NCBI RefSeq assembly: GCF_002754375.1 | Contig: NZ_PEFF01000001.1 | Location: 3,182,501 to 3,246,500, forward strand | Source of the DNA: Variovorax sp. 54 | Lineage (GTDB): Bacteria; Pseudomonadota; Gammaproteobacteria; Burkholderiales; Burkholderiaceae_C | Length of the DNA: 64,000 nt | Reading direction: 5' to 3' | Shown here: one piece after another, positions 57,089-64,000 of the stretch | How the letters are laid out: each line of letters begins with the position of its first letter | Position numbering within the stretch: the first letter of the stretch is position 1 | The notes under the pieces: generated by a model | The model's database searches: none | Told to the model about the DNA's origin: nothing | Seen by the model: only the letters and a program-made list of their open reading frames with translations | Translations under genes and position numbers: made by a program

Positions 57089-57128
57089 ACTATAGGCCTG
57101 GGCCATGAAATTTGTTGCAGTGCAACAA
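57089..57128 (-). promoter_or_regulatory. Phasin promoter with PhaR-type operator
   Basis: TTGTTGCA-C-TGCAACAA (57112-57128 on the minus strand) is a perfect 8-bp palindrome with a single central base. A TATAGT -10 box lies at 57089-57094; the -35 position, 17 bases upstream, overlaps the operator's end. This resembles PhaR sites that repress phasin genes until PHA accumulates. Confidence 0.65.
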
Positions 57129-57174
57129 TTCCTGACCGTCATTTCGTCAACTCGGTCCGCTCTGGAGAATAAAT

Positions 57175-58146
57175 TCAAGGTTTGTTGCCGCTGCCGTCCG
57201 TTCGCAGGCGCCGCGCGCGCATCTCGGTGACGAGGTAGGCGACGAGCGCCACGGCCAGCGGCAGCAGGTAATAGAGCGCGCGGTAGGCCAGCAGCGCCCC
57301 CAGCAGCCGGGTGTTCGGCACCTCGTGCGCCAGCAGCGCGACAAACACCGCCTCCAGCACGCCGAGCCCCGCCGGCACGTGCGTGACGACGCCGGCCACG
57401 GCCGCGACCAGCAGCACCGCGAGCACCTGCGGATACCCGACCTCGCCCTGCAGCAGCACCCAGATCACGCCGCCGATGAGCGACCAGTTGACGCACGACA
57501 TCGCGAGTTGCAGCAAGGCCATCGGCAAGGTCGGCGTGCGCAGCGCGTGGCCGCGCACGCGCCAGACGCGGCCATCGGAGAACGCGCACAGCGCCAGGTA
57601 CGCCAGCGACACCATCAGCAGCACCGCGCCGAGCATGCGCAGGCCGCCGCCATCGATCTTCCAGTCGGGCGGCAGCGCCATCGGCCAGAAGCAGAAGGCG
57701 GCGCCGGCCACCACGAGGTAGCCGAGCCAATTGGTCAGCATGCTGAAGCCCAACACGCGCGTGATGGTGTCGTTGTCGAGCCCCAGGCGCGAATACAGCC
57801 GGTAGCGGAACGCCACGCCGCCCACCAGCGAGCCGAAGTTGAGGTTGAAGGCGTAGCTGATGAAGGTCACGCCAATCACCGTGCCGGCGCCGAGCCGGTG
57901 CTTCGTGAGGTGGCGCCCCAGCAGGTCGTAGGTGCTGTAAAGCGCAAAGCTGGCGGCGGCCAGCGCGCCGGCCGCGAGCAGCGTGAGCACCGGCAATGCG
58001 CGCAGCGCGGCGAACACCTCGGCCCAGTCGATGGTGCGCGCCTGCTTCAGCAGCAGCCAGGCGATGCCGCCGAAGAAGGCCCAGATCGCCACGCGCCGCA
58101 CCCATGGCCACCAGGGCCGGTGCGTGAGGGCGAGCGAGGCGCTCAT
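57175..58146 (-). CDS. ybhN: YbhN-like lysylphosphatidylglycerol synthase TM-region protein
   Basis: A 323-residue protein with about eight helices (AIWAFFGGIAWLLL, ALYSTYDLLGRHL, FNLNFGSLVGGVAFRYRLY, and THVPAGLGVLEAVFVALLAH), the UPF0104 (LPG_synthase_TM) signature. The operon position after clsB matches E. coli ybhP-clsB-ybhN. Recent work implicates YbhN-like proteins in lipid transport, but the role here is inferred. Confidence 0.85.
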   Translation of the reverse strand: MSASLALTHRPWWPWVRRVAIWAFFGGIAWLLLKQARTIDWAEVFAALRALPVLTLLAAGALAAASFALYSTYDLLGRHLTKHRLGAGTVIGVTFISYAFNLNFGSLVGGVAFRYRLYSRLGLDNDTITRVLGFSMLTNWLGYLVVAGAAFCFWPMALPPDWKIDGGGLRMLGAVLLMVSLAYLALCAFSDGRVWRVRGHALRTPTLPMALLQLAMSCVNWSLIGGVIWVLLQGEVGYPQVLAVLLVAAVAGVVTHVPAGLGVLEAVFVALLAHEVPNTRLLGALLAYRALYYLLPLAVALVAYLVTEMRARRLRTDGSGNKP

Positions 58147-59441
58147 GCGGTCTCCGTGCGCGCCGTGCCTTCGTCGCCGCGCTTCTTCTGTTGCTGCGCC
58201 ATGAGGTCGGTCGCCTCCGCCGGCGTCAGGCGCGGTGCATGGCGCGGCAGGCGGTTGAGCCACGACGGGTACCAGCGCAAGAAGTGGAAGACGAAGAAGC
58301 TGCGCACCAGCCGCCAGCCGCTCCATTCGCTGGCCAGGTCGTCCGCGCCGATCTGCTTGCAGCTGTGCTGCATGAGATGGTCCATGCGCTCCCACAGCAC
58401 GTTGTTGAACGCGGCGTCGCGCACCACGATGTTGGCCTCGAGGTTGAGCGACAGGCTCAGCGGGTCGAGGTTGCTCGATCCCACGGTGCTCCAGCGGTCG
58501 TCCATCAGCGCGACCTTGCCGTGCAGCGGGCGGTCGCAGTACTCGTAGATGCGCACGCCCGCGTGCAGCAGGTGGTGGTAGAGCATGCCGGCCGCCGTCT
58601 TCACGATCGGCATGTCGGGCTCGCCCTGCAGGATGAGGCGCACATCGACGCCGCGGCGTGCCGCGCGCCGCAGTTCCTTGATGAGCCGGTAGCCTGGAAA
58701 GAAATACGCGTTGGCGATCACGATGCGCTCGCGCGCGGCGCGGATCGCCGCGCGGTAGTGGCGCTCGATGTCGTTGGTGTGGCGGCGGTTGTCGCGCGTG
58801 ACGAAGATCGCGTCGGCCTCGCCCGCCGCGGCCTGCAGCTGCGACGCAGGCGGTGCCTGCTTCAGCCGGCGCCGGAACCAGCCCACGCCCTTGCCGCCGA
58901 CTGCAATCGCGCGCAGCACGAACTGGTGGATCTCGGCCACGATCGGCCCGGCCAGCTCGACTGCGTAGTCCTGCTTGGCCTTGGGGCCGAAGTCGAGCAG
59001 GTGGTCCTCGGAGTAGTTGATGCCGCCCACGAAGGCGCGCTCGCCGTCGACCACGACGATCTTGCGGTGCATGCGACGGAACACGTTGAGCCGCTGGCCC
59101 AGGAAGCGCTGGCCCGGGTCGAACACGCGCACCTTCACGCCGGCCGTGGCCAGGCTTTCAAGGTACTCGCGCGAGAGGTCGGGCGAGCCGAAGCCGTCGA
59201 TCATCAGGTCGACCTTCACGCCGCGCAGCGCCGCCTCGCGCATGGCCGCGTGCAGCGCCAGGCCCACCTTGTCCTCGAACAGGATGAAGGTTTCGATGAT
59301 CACTTCGCGCTGTGCCGCGCCAATGGCCTCGAACACGCGCGGAAAGAACTCCTCGCCGTTCTCCAGCAGGTCGATGCGGTTGCCGCCGGTCCAGTGGCCG
59401 GCACGCTCGGGGGTGTCACGCATGGGGGCCTCGGCGTTCAC
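58143..59441 (-). CDS. clsB: Cardiolipin synthase ClsB (phospholipase D family)
   Basis: A 432-residue PLD-superfamily synthase. The two HKD motifs [16 protein letters not shown] and [18 protein letters not shown] (with the partner Asn/Glu) form the active site that joins two phosphatidylglycerols to cardiolipin. The start overlaps the ybhP-like stop. Other names in this subfamily are possible, but the operon supports ClsB. Confidence 0.92.
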   Translation of the reverse strand: MNAEAPMRDTPERAGHWTGGNRIDLLENGEEFFPRVFEAIGAAQREVIIETFILFEDKVGLALHAAMREAALRGVKVDLMIDGFGSPDLSREYLESLATAGVKVRVFDPGQRFLGQRLNVFRRMHRKIVVVDGERAFVGGINYSEDHLLDFGPKAKQDYAVELAGPIVAEIHQFVLRAIAVGGKGVGWFRRRLKQAPPASQLQAAAGEADAIFVTRDNRRHTNDIERHYRAAIRAARERIVIANAYFFPGYRLIKELRRAARRGVDVRLILQGEPDMPIVKTAAGMLYHHLLHAGVRIYEYCDRPLHGKVALMDDRWSTVGSSNLDPLSLSLNLEANIVVRDAAFNNVLWERMDHLMQHSCKQIGADDLASEWSGWRLVRSFFVFHFLRWYPSWLNRLPRHAPRLTPAEATDLMAQQQKKRGDEGTARTETA

Positions 59442-60235
59442 AGGTCGATGTCCACCACCAGCGGGGCATGGTCCGACAGGTGCGACCAGGGCCGGCGCGG
59501 CAGCACCACGGGCGCATGCACGCCCGCATTGCGCACGTAGATGCGGTCCAGCGGCAGCAGCGGCAGGCGCGCCGGAAAGGTGCGCGCGGCGCGGCCGTGG
59601 GCATGCACGAACACCTCGCGCAGCGAGGCACCTTCGGCCAGCACGTCGTGCGCGCGGCTGCGCCAGTCGTTGAAGTCGCCCGCGACGATCAGCGGCGCGT
59701 CGGCCGGCACCTCGTCACGCACGATGTGGCACAGCAGTTCCAGCTGCTGCTGGCGGTGCGCCTCGGCCAGCCCCAGGTGCGCGCAGATCACATGCACATC
59801 GACCGTGCGGCCCGGCAGGCGCAGCACGCAGTGCAGCAGGCCACGCTTCTCGGGGCCGCTCACCGACACGTCGTGGTTGCGGTAATGCACGATCGGAAAC
59901 TTCGACAACACGGCGTTGCCGTGATGCCCCTTCGGATACACCGCGTTGCGCCCGTAGGCGAACTGCGGCCACATCGTGTCAGCCAGGAATTCATAGTGCG
60001 GCGCCTCGGGCCAGTTGTTCACGGTGCGCGAATGGCGCGCGTGCGTGCCCATCACCTCCTGCAGAAACACCACGTCGGCGCCCACCGTGCGCACCGCGTC
60101 GCGCAGCTCCGGAAGGATGAAGCGGCGGTTGAGCGCCGTGAAGCCCTTGTGGGTATTCACGGTCATGACCTTGAGCGAGGTCGGCGCGGCGGCGACAGCG
60201 GCCTCGGGCAGCGGAGAAGTAGGGGAAGAAGACAT
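59438..60235 (-). CDS. ybhP: YbhP-like endonuclease/exonuclease/phosphatase protein
   Basis: A 265-residue DNase I-like metal-dependent hydrolase: [43 protein letters not shown] and [12 protein letters not shown] carry the conserved acidic and His residues. Likely acts on phospholipid or phosphodiester substrates with ClsB and YbhN; its real substrate is unknown. Confidence 0.86.
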   Translation of the reverse strand: MSSSPTSPLPEAAVAAAPTSLKVMTVNTHKGFTALNRRFILPELRDAVRTVGADVVFLQEVMGTHARHSRTVNNWPEAPHYEFLADTMWPQFAYGRNAVYPKGHHGNAVLSKFPIVHYRNHDVSVSGPEKRGLLHCVLRLPGRTVDVHVICAHLGLAEAHRQQQLELLCHIVRDEVPADAPLIVAGDFNDWRSRAHDVLAEGASLREVFVHAHGRAARTFPARLPLLPLDRIYVRNAGVHAPVVLPRRPWSHLSDHAPLVVDIDL

Positions 60236-60271
60236 CGGTTCACTCGTTGTACGTGGCCGCGCCCGCGCCGA

Positions 60272-60331
60272 CTGTAGGAACGCGCCACCTTCTTCGCGTG
60301 CCTTTCACGCAAGGGCGGCGGGCTCCTACAG
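60272..60331. repeat. REP-like imperfect palindrome
   Basis: CTGTAGGAACGCGCC (60272-60286) faces GGCGGGCTCCTACAG (60317-60331), with the outer ten bases complementary apart from one mismatch. A related partial GGGGCTCCTACGG is at 60367-60379. This resembles TGTAGGAGC-type REP elements of gammaproteobacteria. It lies upstream of the exported-protein gene. Confidence 0.5.
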
Positions 60332-60444
60332 GCAGGCCTGCCGCACCCCGACACAGCGCCCGGAACGGGGCTCCTACGGTGGTTTCAAAGCCGATGCCAT
60401 CGCGCTCGGTTTTGTGCCCTTTTTCATTTGCAAAGGAGCTTTCC

Positions 60445-60822
60445 ATGATGACCCCCCTGCAACGCCTGACGATCCCCGCCGCGCTGCTCGCCGCCCTGCT
60501 GGGCGCCGGCACCGCCCAGGCCCAGATGCCGACACCCGTCCAGCAACCCATGGCGGGCGACAGCTCGGTGCCCGCCTCGCGCGAAGCCGTGAAGGCCGAG
60601 GCCCGCGCGCAGAACCGCAACAACGCCAACAGCGTGGTGCCCAAGGGCGAGGCCAGCACCACCGTGAACCACCAGCCCAACGCGATGCCGTCGCCGACCG
60701 GCGAGCGCTCGCGTGCGGAAGTGCGCGCCGAGACGCAGCACGTGAAGCCGCGCTTCGGCCAGCCGGGTGAACGCCCGGCGGTGCCGACCAACCCGACCGA
60801 GAAGACGGGCACGCCGCAGTAA
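60445..60822 (+). CDS. Exported small protein with repeated SREAVKAE/SRAEVRAE motifs
   Basis: A 125-residue protein with a signal peptide (LTIPAALLAALLGAGTAQAQ). The mature part repeats SREAVKAEARAQNRNN and SRAEVRAETQHV, with PKGEASTTVNHQPNAMPSPT between. Low in hydrophobicity and likely disordered, it is similar in character to DUF4148-like small exported proteins. AAGGAG seven bases before the ATG. Function unknown. Confidence 0.72.
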   Translation: MMTPLQRLTIPAALLAALLGAGTAQAQMPTPVQQPMAGDSSVPASREAVKAEARAQNRNNANSVVPKGEASTTVNHQPNAMPSPTGERSRAEVRAETQHVKPRFGQPGERPAVPTNPTEKTGTPQ

Positions 60823-60847
60823 CGCTGTAGCGCTATGCGCGCCCACG

Positions 60848-60885
60848 AAAAAGCCCGCGATGCGCGAAGCATCGCGGGCTTTTTC
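60848..60885. terminator. Bidirectional intrinsic terminator
   Basis: AAAAAGCCCGCGATGC and GCATCGCGGGCTTTTT arms around GCGAA: a 16-bp stem with U-runs for both strands, serving the exported protein gene and the converging Spy-like gene. Confidence 0.92.
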
Positions 60886-60898
60886 TTGCCCTTCAGGT

Positions 60899-61477
60899 TC
60901 AGCCCTTGGCAGGCGCTGCGCCGTGGTGCCCGTCATGACCACCGCGATGGAAGCGATGGCCGTGGCCCGCGAACTTCGCGGTTTCGGCGTCGAAGGTCTT
61001 CTGTTGCTCAGGCGTCAGCGCGGCATAGAAGGTCTTCGTGGCTTCGGCGCGCTTGGCGAACCGGGCGCTGCGCTCGGCCTGGCGGGCCTGCATGTGCTCC
61101 AGGCGCTGGGGCGTGGTCAGCTTGGCGAACTCGGCGCGGTCCATGCGCTGCGGGCGGGCGGCACCAGCGGGCGGCTGGCTGGCTTCGGTGAAGCTGCTCC
61201 ACGCGCCTTCCTGGGCACCGGTGAGCTTGAGCTTGTCCTTCAGCGCGGCCAGGCGCTTGGCACGGTGTTCCTTCATGCGTTCCATGCGCTGGGCCGGGTC
61301 CATGCGCTTGTGCTGCGCCTTGGGTGCGGCGGTGGCGTCGGCGGGTGCCGTGGCGGCCGTGGGCGCTGCGGTCGACGGCGTGGTGGCGGCCGGCGCTTGA
61401 GCGAAGGCGCCCGAAGAGGCGAGGGCGGCCGAACCCAGCAGGCTGGCCCAGACGATGCGTTGGCGAAGAGAGATCAT
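60899..61477 (-). CDS. Spy/CpxP-like periplasmic protein (LTxxQ motif)
   Basis: A 192-residue exported protein. After a signal peptide (ASLLGSAALASSGAFAQ) and an Ala/Thr-rich linker it is mainly basic helices: RLAALKDKLKLTGAQEGAW and the YAALTPEQQKTFDAE segment with LTxEQ motifs typical of Spy/CpxP envelope stress chaperones, then a His/Gly-rich tail (GHGHRFHRGGHDGHHG) that could bind metals. Start at the ATG 61477. Confidence 0.83.
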   Translation of the reverse strand: MISLRQRIVWASLLGSAALASSGAFAQAPAATTPSTAAPTAATAPADATAAPKAQHKRMDPAQRMERMKEHRAKRLAALKDKLKLTGAQEGAWSSFTEASQPPAGAARPQRMDRAEFAKLTTPQRLEHMQARQAERSARFAKRAEATKTFYAALTPEQQKTFDAETAKFAGHGHRFHRGGHDGHHGAAPAKG

Positions 61478-61724
61478 GAGAGTCGCTTCCTTTCGAAGAA
61501 GTCCGCCACCAAAGGGCAGCGGGTGAGACGAAGTGTGGAACGCCTCTGTAACGCGTCCGTGAGCCGGAAGTGAGCGTGCGTAAAGAAGCATGAACCGCAG
61601 TGCCGGTTTGCCGCCTGCAGCGTGACCTGTTTGGGCCTCGGCGGCTTCAGCCTGCGTTCGGGCACCTGCTGCTTGCCGGCGCGCCCCGCATTCGACACCG
61701 TCTTTCGGTAGGCGGGCAACAAGC

Positions 61725-62618
61725 TCAGCCCAGCTTGCCGTTCTGGAAGTCGTGCACCGCCTGCTTGATCTGCTCGGGCGTGTTCATCACGAAGGGCCCG
61801 TACTGCGCGATGGGCTCGTTCAGCGGCTTGCCGGCGATCAGCAGCGCGCGCGCCGGGCTGTGGTTGGTGGCGCCGGCGCGCAGCACCGTGCCGTCGCTGC
61901 CGGGGTCGTTCGCGAGGATGGCCATGCGCCGCGTCGGCACCTCGCTGCCCGCGATCCACAGCGATTCGCGGAACACGTAGACCAGCGCGTTGTGACCATG
62001 AGGCAGCGGCTGCGCGAACTCGGCGCCGGGCGGCAGCGTGATGTCCAGATACAGAGGCTCGGTGTGTGCGCGCTGCTCCGCGCCAGCGACGCCGTGGCTG
62101 GTGCCGGCGATCACGCGCACATGCGCGCCGCTGGCGGTGGTGAACTCGGGGATCTCGTGGCTCTGGATGTCGCGGTACCAGGGCTCGCGCATCTTGTCCT
62201 TCGCGGGCAGGTTGAGCCACAGCTGAAAGCCTTCCATGAGGCCTTCTTCCTGCTCGGGCAGCTCGCTGTGCACGAGGCCGCGGCCGGCCGTCATCCATTG
62301 CACGCCGCCGTTTTCGAGCAGGCCTTCGTGGCCCGCGCTGTCGCGGTGACGCATGCGCCCGGCGATCATGTAAGTGACCGTTTCGAAGCCCCGGTGCGGG
62401 TGGTTCGGAAAGCCGCCGATGTAGTCGCCCGGGTTGTCGCTGCCGAAGGCATCGAGCATCAGGTAGGGGTCGAGCCGCTTCTGCAGCGGCTGCTGCAGCA
62501 CGCGGGTGAGTTTGACGCCGTCGCCGTCACTGGTGGAAACACCGGCCACGATGTGGTCGATGCCGCGCGGGGTGGCGACGGGATCGGTGGGGTGGTGGTG
62601 GGCATGAACGTTCGTCAT
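61725..62618 (-). CDS. Pirin family protein
   Basis: A 297-residue bicupin. The metal-site block GGFPNHPHRGFETVTYMI and HSELPEQEEGLMEGFQLWLN are the hallmark of pirins; some act as quercetinases. The C-terminal cupin has FVMNTPEQIKQAVHDFQNGK. A His-rich N-terminus (NVHAHHHPTDP) is present. ATG at 62618 is chosen; a near ATG at 62627 would add three residues. Confidence 0.93.
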   Translation of the reverse strand: MTNVHAHHHPTDPVATPRGIDHIVAGVSTSDGDGVKLTRVLQQPLQKRLDPYLMLDAFGSDNPGDYIGGFPNHPHRGFETVTYMIAGRMRHRDSAGHEGLLENGGVQWMTAGRGLVHSELPEQEEGLMEGFQLWLNLPAKDKMREPWYRDIQSHEIPEFTTASGAHVRVIAGTSHGVAGAEQRAHTEPLYLDITLPPGAEFAQPLPHGHNALVYVFRESLWIAGSEVPTRRMAILANDPGSDGTVLRAGATNHSPARALLIAGKPLNEPIAQYGPFVMNTPEQIKQAVHDFQNGKLG

Positions 62619-62688
62619 GCCGCCCATGGTGGCACCAAAGCCCCGACCGCGCCACCGGTGGGGGTGCCCACTGCCGGTGGGGTTCAGC

Positions 62689-63453
62689 TCAGCGCGGCCA
62701 CTGCTGGCGCTGCCAATAACAGTACTGCCAGCGCGTCTCGAAACCCGCGCGGCGGTACAGCGCCAGCGCCGGCTGGTTCTGCGCATCGACCTGCAGGAAC
62801 ACGCGCTCGACACCGCGCGACAGTGCCGCCTGCGCCAGACCGGCGAGCACGCGCCCGGCCAGGCCACGCCCGCGCTGCGACTGTTCGGTGCGCATGCCGT
62901 GCACGCTGGCCCAGCCGTGGCCGAAGGCCATGGCGCCGGCCGCCACGGTCGCGCCGTTCTCGCGCACGCTGGCAAAGAGCGAGCCTGTGGCGCGCGACAG
63001 CGAACGCACGCGGTGCACGCCATCGACCGGGTCGAAGCCTTCACCGAGGAACAGCGCGGCCCAGTCCGGATCGGGCGTCGCGTCGACATCGGCCAGCCGG
63101 ACGTCCGCCCCGACGAGGTCGCGCATGCGCCGCGCCGAGCCGGTCTGCACGCAGGTCGGGTTGTCGGCCATGTAGTGCCGGCGCGCGAGTTCGGCGCGCA
63201 GCGTGTCGAAACATGCGGCGTCGGCCAGTCGCAGCGCGGGCGCGACCTGGCGGCTGTCGCAGCGGTCTTCGATGCGGTCGAGCGTGGCGGGCTCGACCGG
63301 GTCGCGGTGCAGCGGCACGGCCGAGCGGGCGCGCTTGACGGTGCCGCGGTCGAAAGGCAGCAGCCAGCCGTCGAGTTCTTCGCAAGCTTCGGGCGCCACC
63401 GCCGCGACGGTGGCGCGTTCGATGGCTTCGATGTCGTGCGGGGCCATGCTCAT
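62689..63453 (-). CDS. GNAT family N-acetyltransferase
   Basis: A 254-residue protein. The C-terminal half is a GNAT domain: GAMAFGHGWASVHGMRTEQS and the acetyl-CoA loop QRGRGLAGRVLAGL, then VFLQVDAQNQPALALYRRAGF. The N-terminal ~125 residues (DGWLLPFDRGTVKRARSAVP) are another GNAT-like half. Acceptor unknown. Its start overlaps the transglycosylase stop (ATGA). Confidence 0.87.
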   Translation of the reverse strand: MSMAPHDIEAIERATVAAVAPEACEELDGWLLPFDRGTVKRARSAVPLHRDPVEPATLDRIEDRCDSRQVAPALRLADAACFDTLRAELARRHYMADNPTCVQTGSARRMRDLVGADVRLADVDATPDPDWAALFLGEGFDPVDGVHRVRSLSRATGSLFASVRENGATVAAGAMAFGHGWASVHGMRTEQSQRGRGLAGRVLAGLAQAALSRGVERVFLQVDAQNQPALALYRRAGFETRWQYCYWQRQQWPR

Positions 63454-64000
63454 TGCACGGCTTCCGGCGGTGCGTATTTGGCGGCGGCCACGCTCTTGAG
63501 CAGCGCCTCGCGCTGGTTGCGGCTGATGCCGCGCACGCTCTCGGCCACCCACTTGGTGCGGTCGGGATCGATCGCGCCATCGCGGCGCCATTGTTCGAGC
63601 ACGGCCTGCGGCTTGTGCAGCATGGCCGCAAGCCAGACGGCCTGCGCCGGTTCGAGCGTGCGCGCGCTGCGCTTGAAGTAACGCCGCGCCGCGGCCTCGC
63701 CGCCGCAGAGGTTGCCGCCCCACGGGGCGTTGTCGAGGTACAGCTGCAGGATGCGGGCCTTGCCCAGCGTCTGCTCCATCTCGACCGCGTAGAGCAGCTC
63801 GCGCAGCTTGCGCTCGGCCGTGCGGTCGCTGCCGGTGACCAGCAGCTTGGCCAGCTGCTGCGTGAGTGTGCTGCCGCCGCGCCGGGTCTGGCCGGGCTTC
63901 TGGTTGTGGTCGATCGAGGCGAGGATTTCGGTCAGGTCGTAGCCGGCGTGGCTGAAGAAGCGCTGGTCTTCCGCCGCGATGACGGCGCGCGCCAGCCAGC
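63450..64000 (-). CDS. GT51 peptidoglycan transglycosylase, 3' part
   Basis: The gene runs off the window at base 64000 (5' end missing), leaving 183 codons. The GT51 motifs are visible: AAEDQRFFSHAGYD (catalytic Glu), RRGGSTLTQQLAKLL, RKLRELLYAVEMEQ and LYLDNAPWGG. It polymerises lipid II glycans. The fairly short C-terminal end without a transpeptidase domain suggests a monofunctional enzyme of MtgA type. Coupled to the acetyltransferase gene by an ATGA overlap. Confidence 0.85.
   Translation of the reverse strand, partial: WLARAVIAAEDQRFFSHAGYDLTEILASIDHNQKPGQTRRGGSTLTQQLAKLLVTGSDRTAERKLRELLYAVEMEQTLGKARILQLYLDNAPWGGNLCGGEAAARRYFKRSARTLEPAQAVWLAAMLHKPQAVLEQWRRDGAIDPDRTKWVAESVRGISRNQREALLKSVAAAKYAPPEAVQ

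Noticed and set aside
60236..60444. Upstream extension of the exported protein to 60247
   Set aside because: The AAGGAG site and signal peptide place the start at 60445; the upstream frame covers a REP-like palindrome.

Overview
This window is a GC-rich, densely coded chromosomal segment of a betaproteobacterium, most likely a Comamonadaceae member close to Variovorax. That placement is inferred from gene content, codon use and protein character (SAM-II-type metX leader, barnase/barstar pair, phasin with a PhaR-type palindrome, short intergenic repeats typical of the group); no database search was possible. It contains the replication-origin neighbourhood: rpmH-rnpA-yidD-yidC-mnmE run leftward and dnaA-dnaN-gyrB run rightward from about 46.7-47.0 kb.

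Layout. 0-3 kb: end of an Xaa-Pro aminopeptidase, then a leftward Fur-controlled iron-uptake accessory operon (DUF3649, PepSY membrane protein, DUF3325). 3-4.4 kb: a secreted phytase-like esterase. 4.5-12.6 kb: a tightly packed leftward cluster (SPFH/SHOCT protein, DUF4178 zinc-ribbon membrane protein, DUF350 membrane protein, membrane-fused aminopropyltransferase, Tat/lipoprotein FAD amine oxidase-like protein, saccharopine dehydrogenase-like protein, DoxX-like and DUF2269 proteins). This is the least characterised system in the window: apparently a membrane-associated polyamine/envelope-stress module. 12.7-16.4 kb: malic enzyme and a secreted guanyl-specific RNase with its barstar inhibitor. 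16.5-21.3 kb: rsmA, surA, lptD (outer-membrane biogenesis). 21.5-30 kb: an AmgK-type sugar kinase, rsmE, two M20 peptidases, YidB, an MFS transporter, a lipase-like hydrolase and a DUF72 protein. 30-34 kb: bactofilin, a voltage-gated-type potassium channel, YigZ and metX-metW.

34-46.7 kb: a GDT1/TMEM165-type transporter behind a yybP-ykoY (Mn2+) riboswitch, a glycine-rich RRM protein, an SDR, lptC-kdsC-kdsD, a Kef-type antiporter, a zinc-ribbon membrane protein, a cyclic-nucleotide-binding protein, then mnmE/yidC/yidD/rnpA/rpmH. 47-52.3 kb: dnaA, dnaN, gyrB. 52.4-64 kb: an orphan amino-acid-type ABC binding protein, two tandem exported paralogues, a membrane metallophosphoesterase, a phasin under a PhaR-type operator, the ybhP-clsB-ybhN operon, small envelope proteins (including a Spy-like one), a pirin, a GNAT acetyltransferase and a truncated GT51 transglycosylase.

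Regulation visible in the sequence includes a Fur box, a SAM-II-like element with an intrinsic terminator before metX, a Mn2+ riboswitch, a hairpin occluding the RRM gene's ribosome-binding site, a PhaR-type operator, DnaA boxes and several intrinsic terminators. No tRNA, rRNA, IS element, prophage or CRISPR array was recognised.
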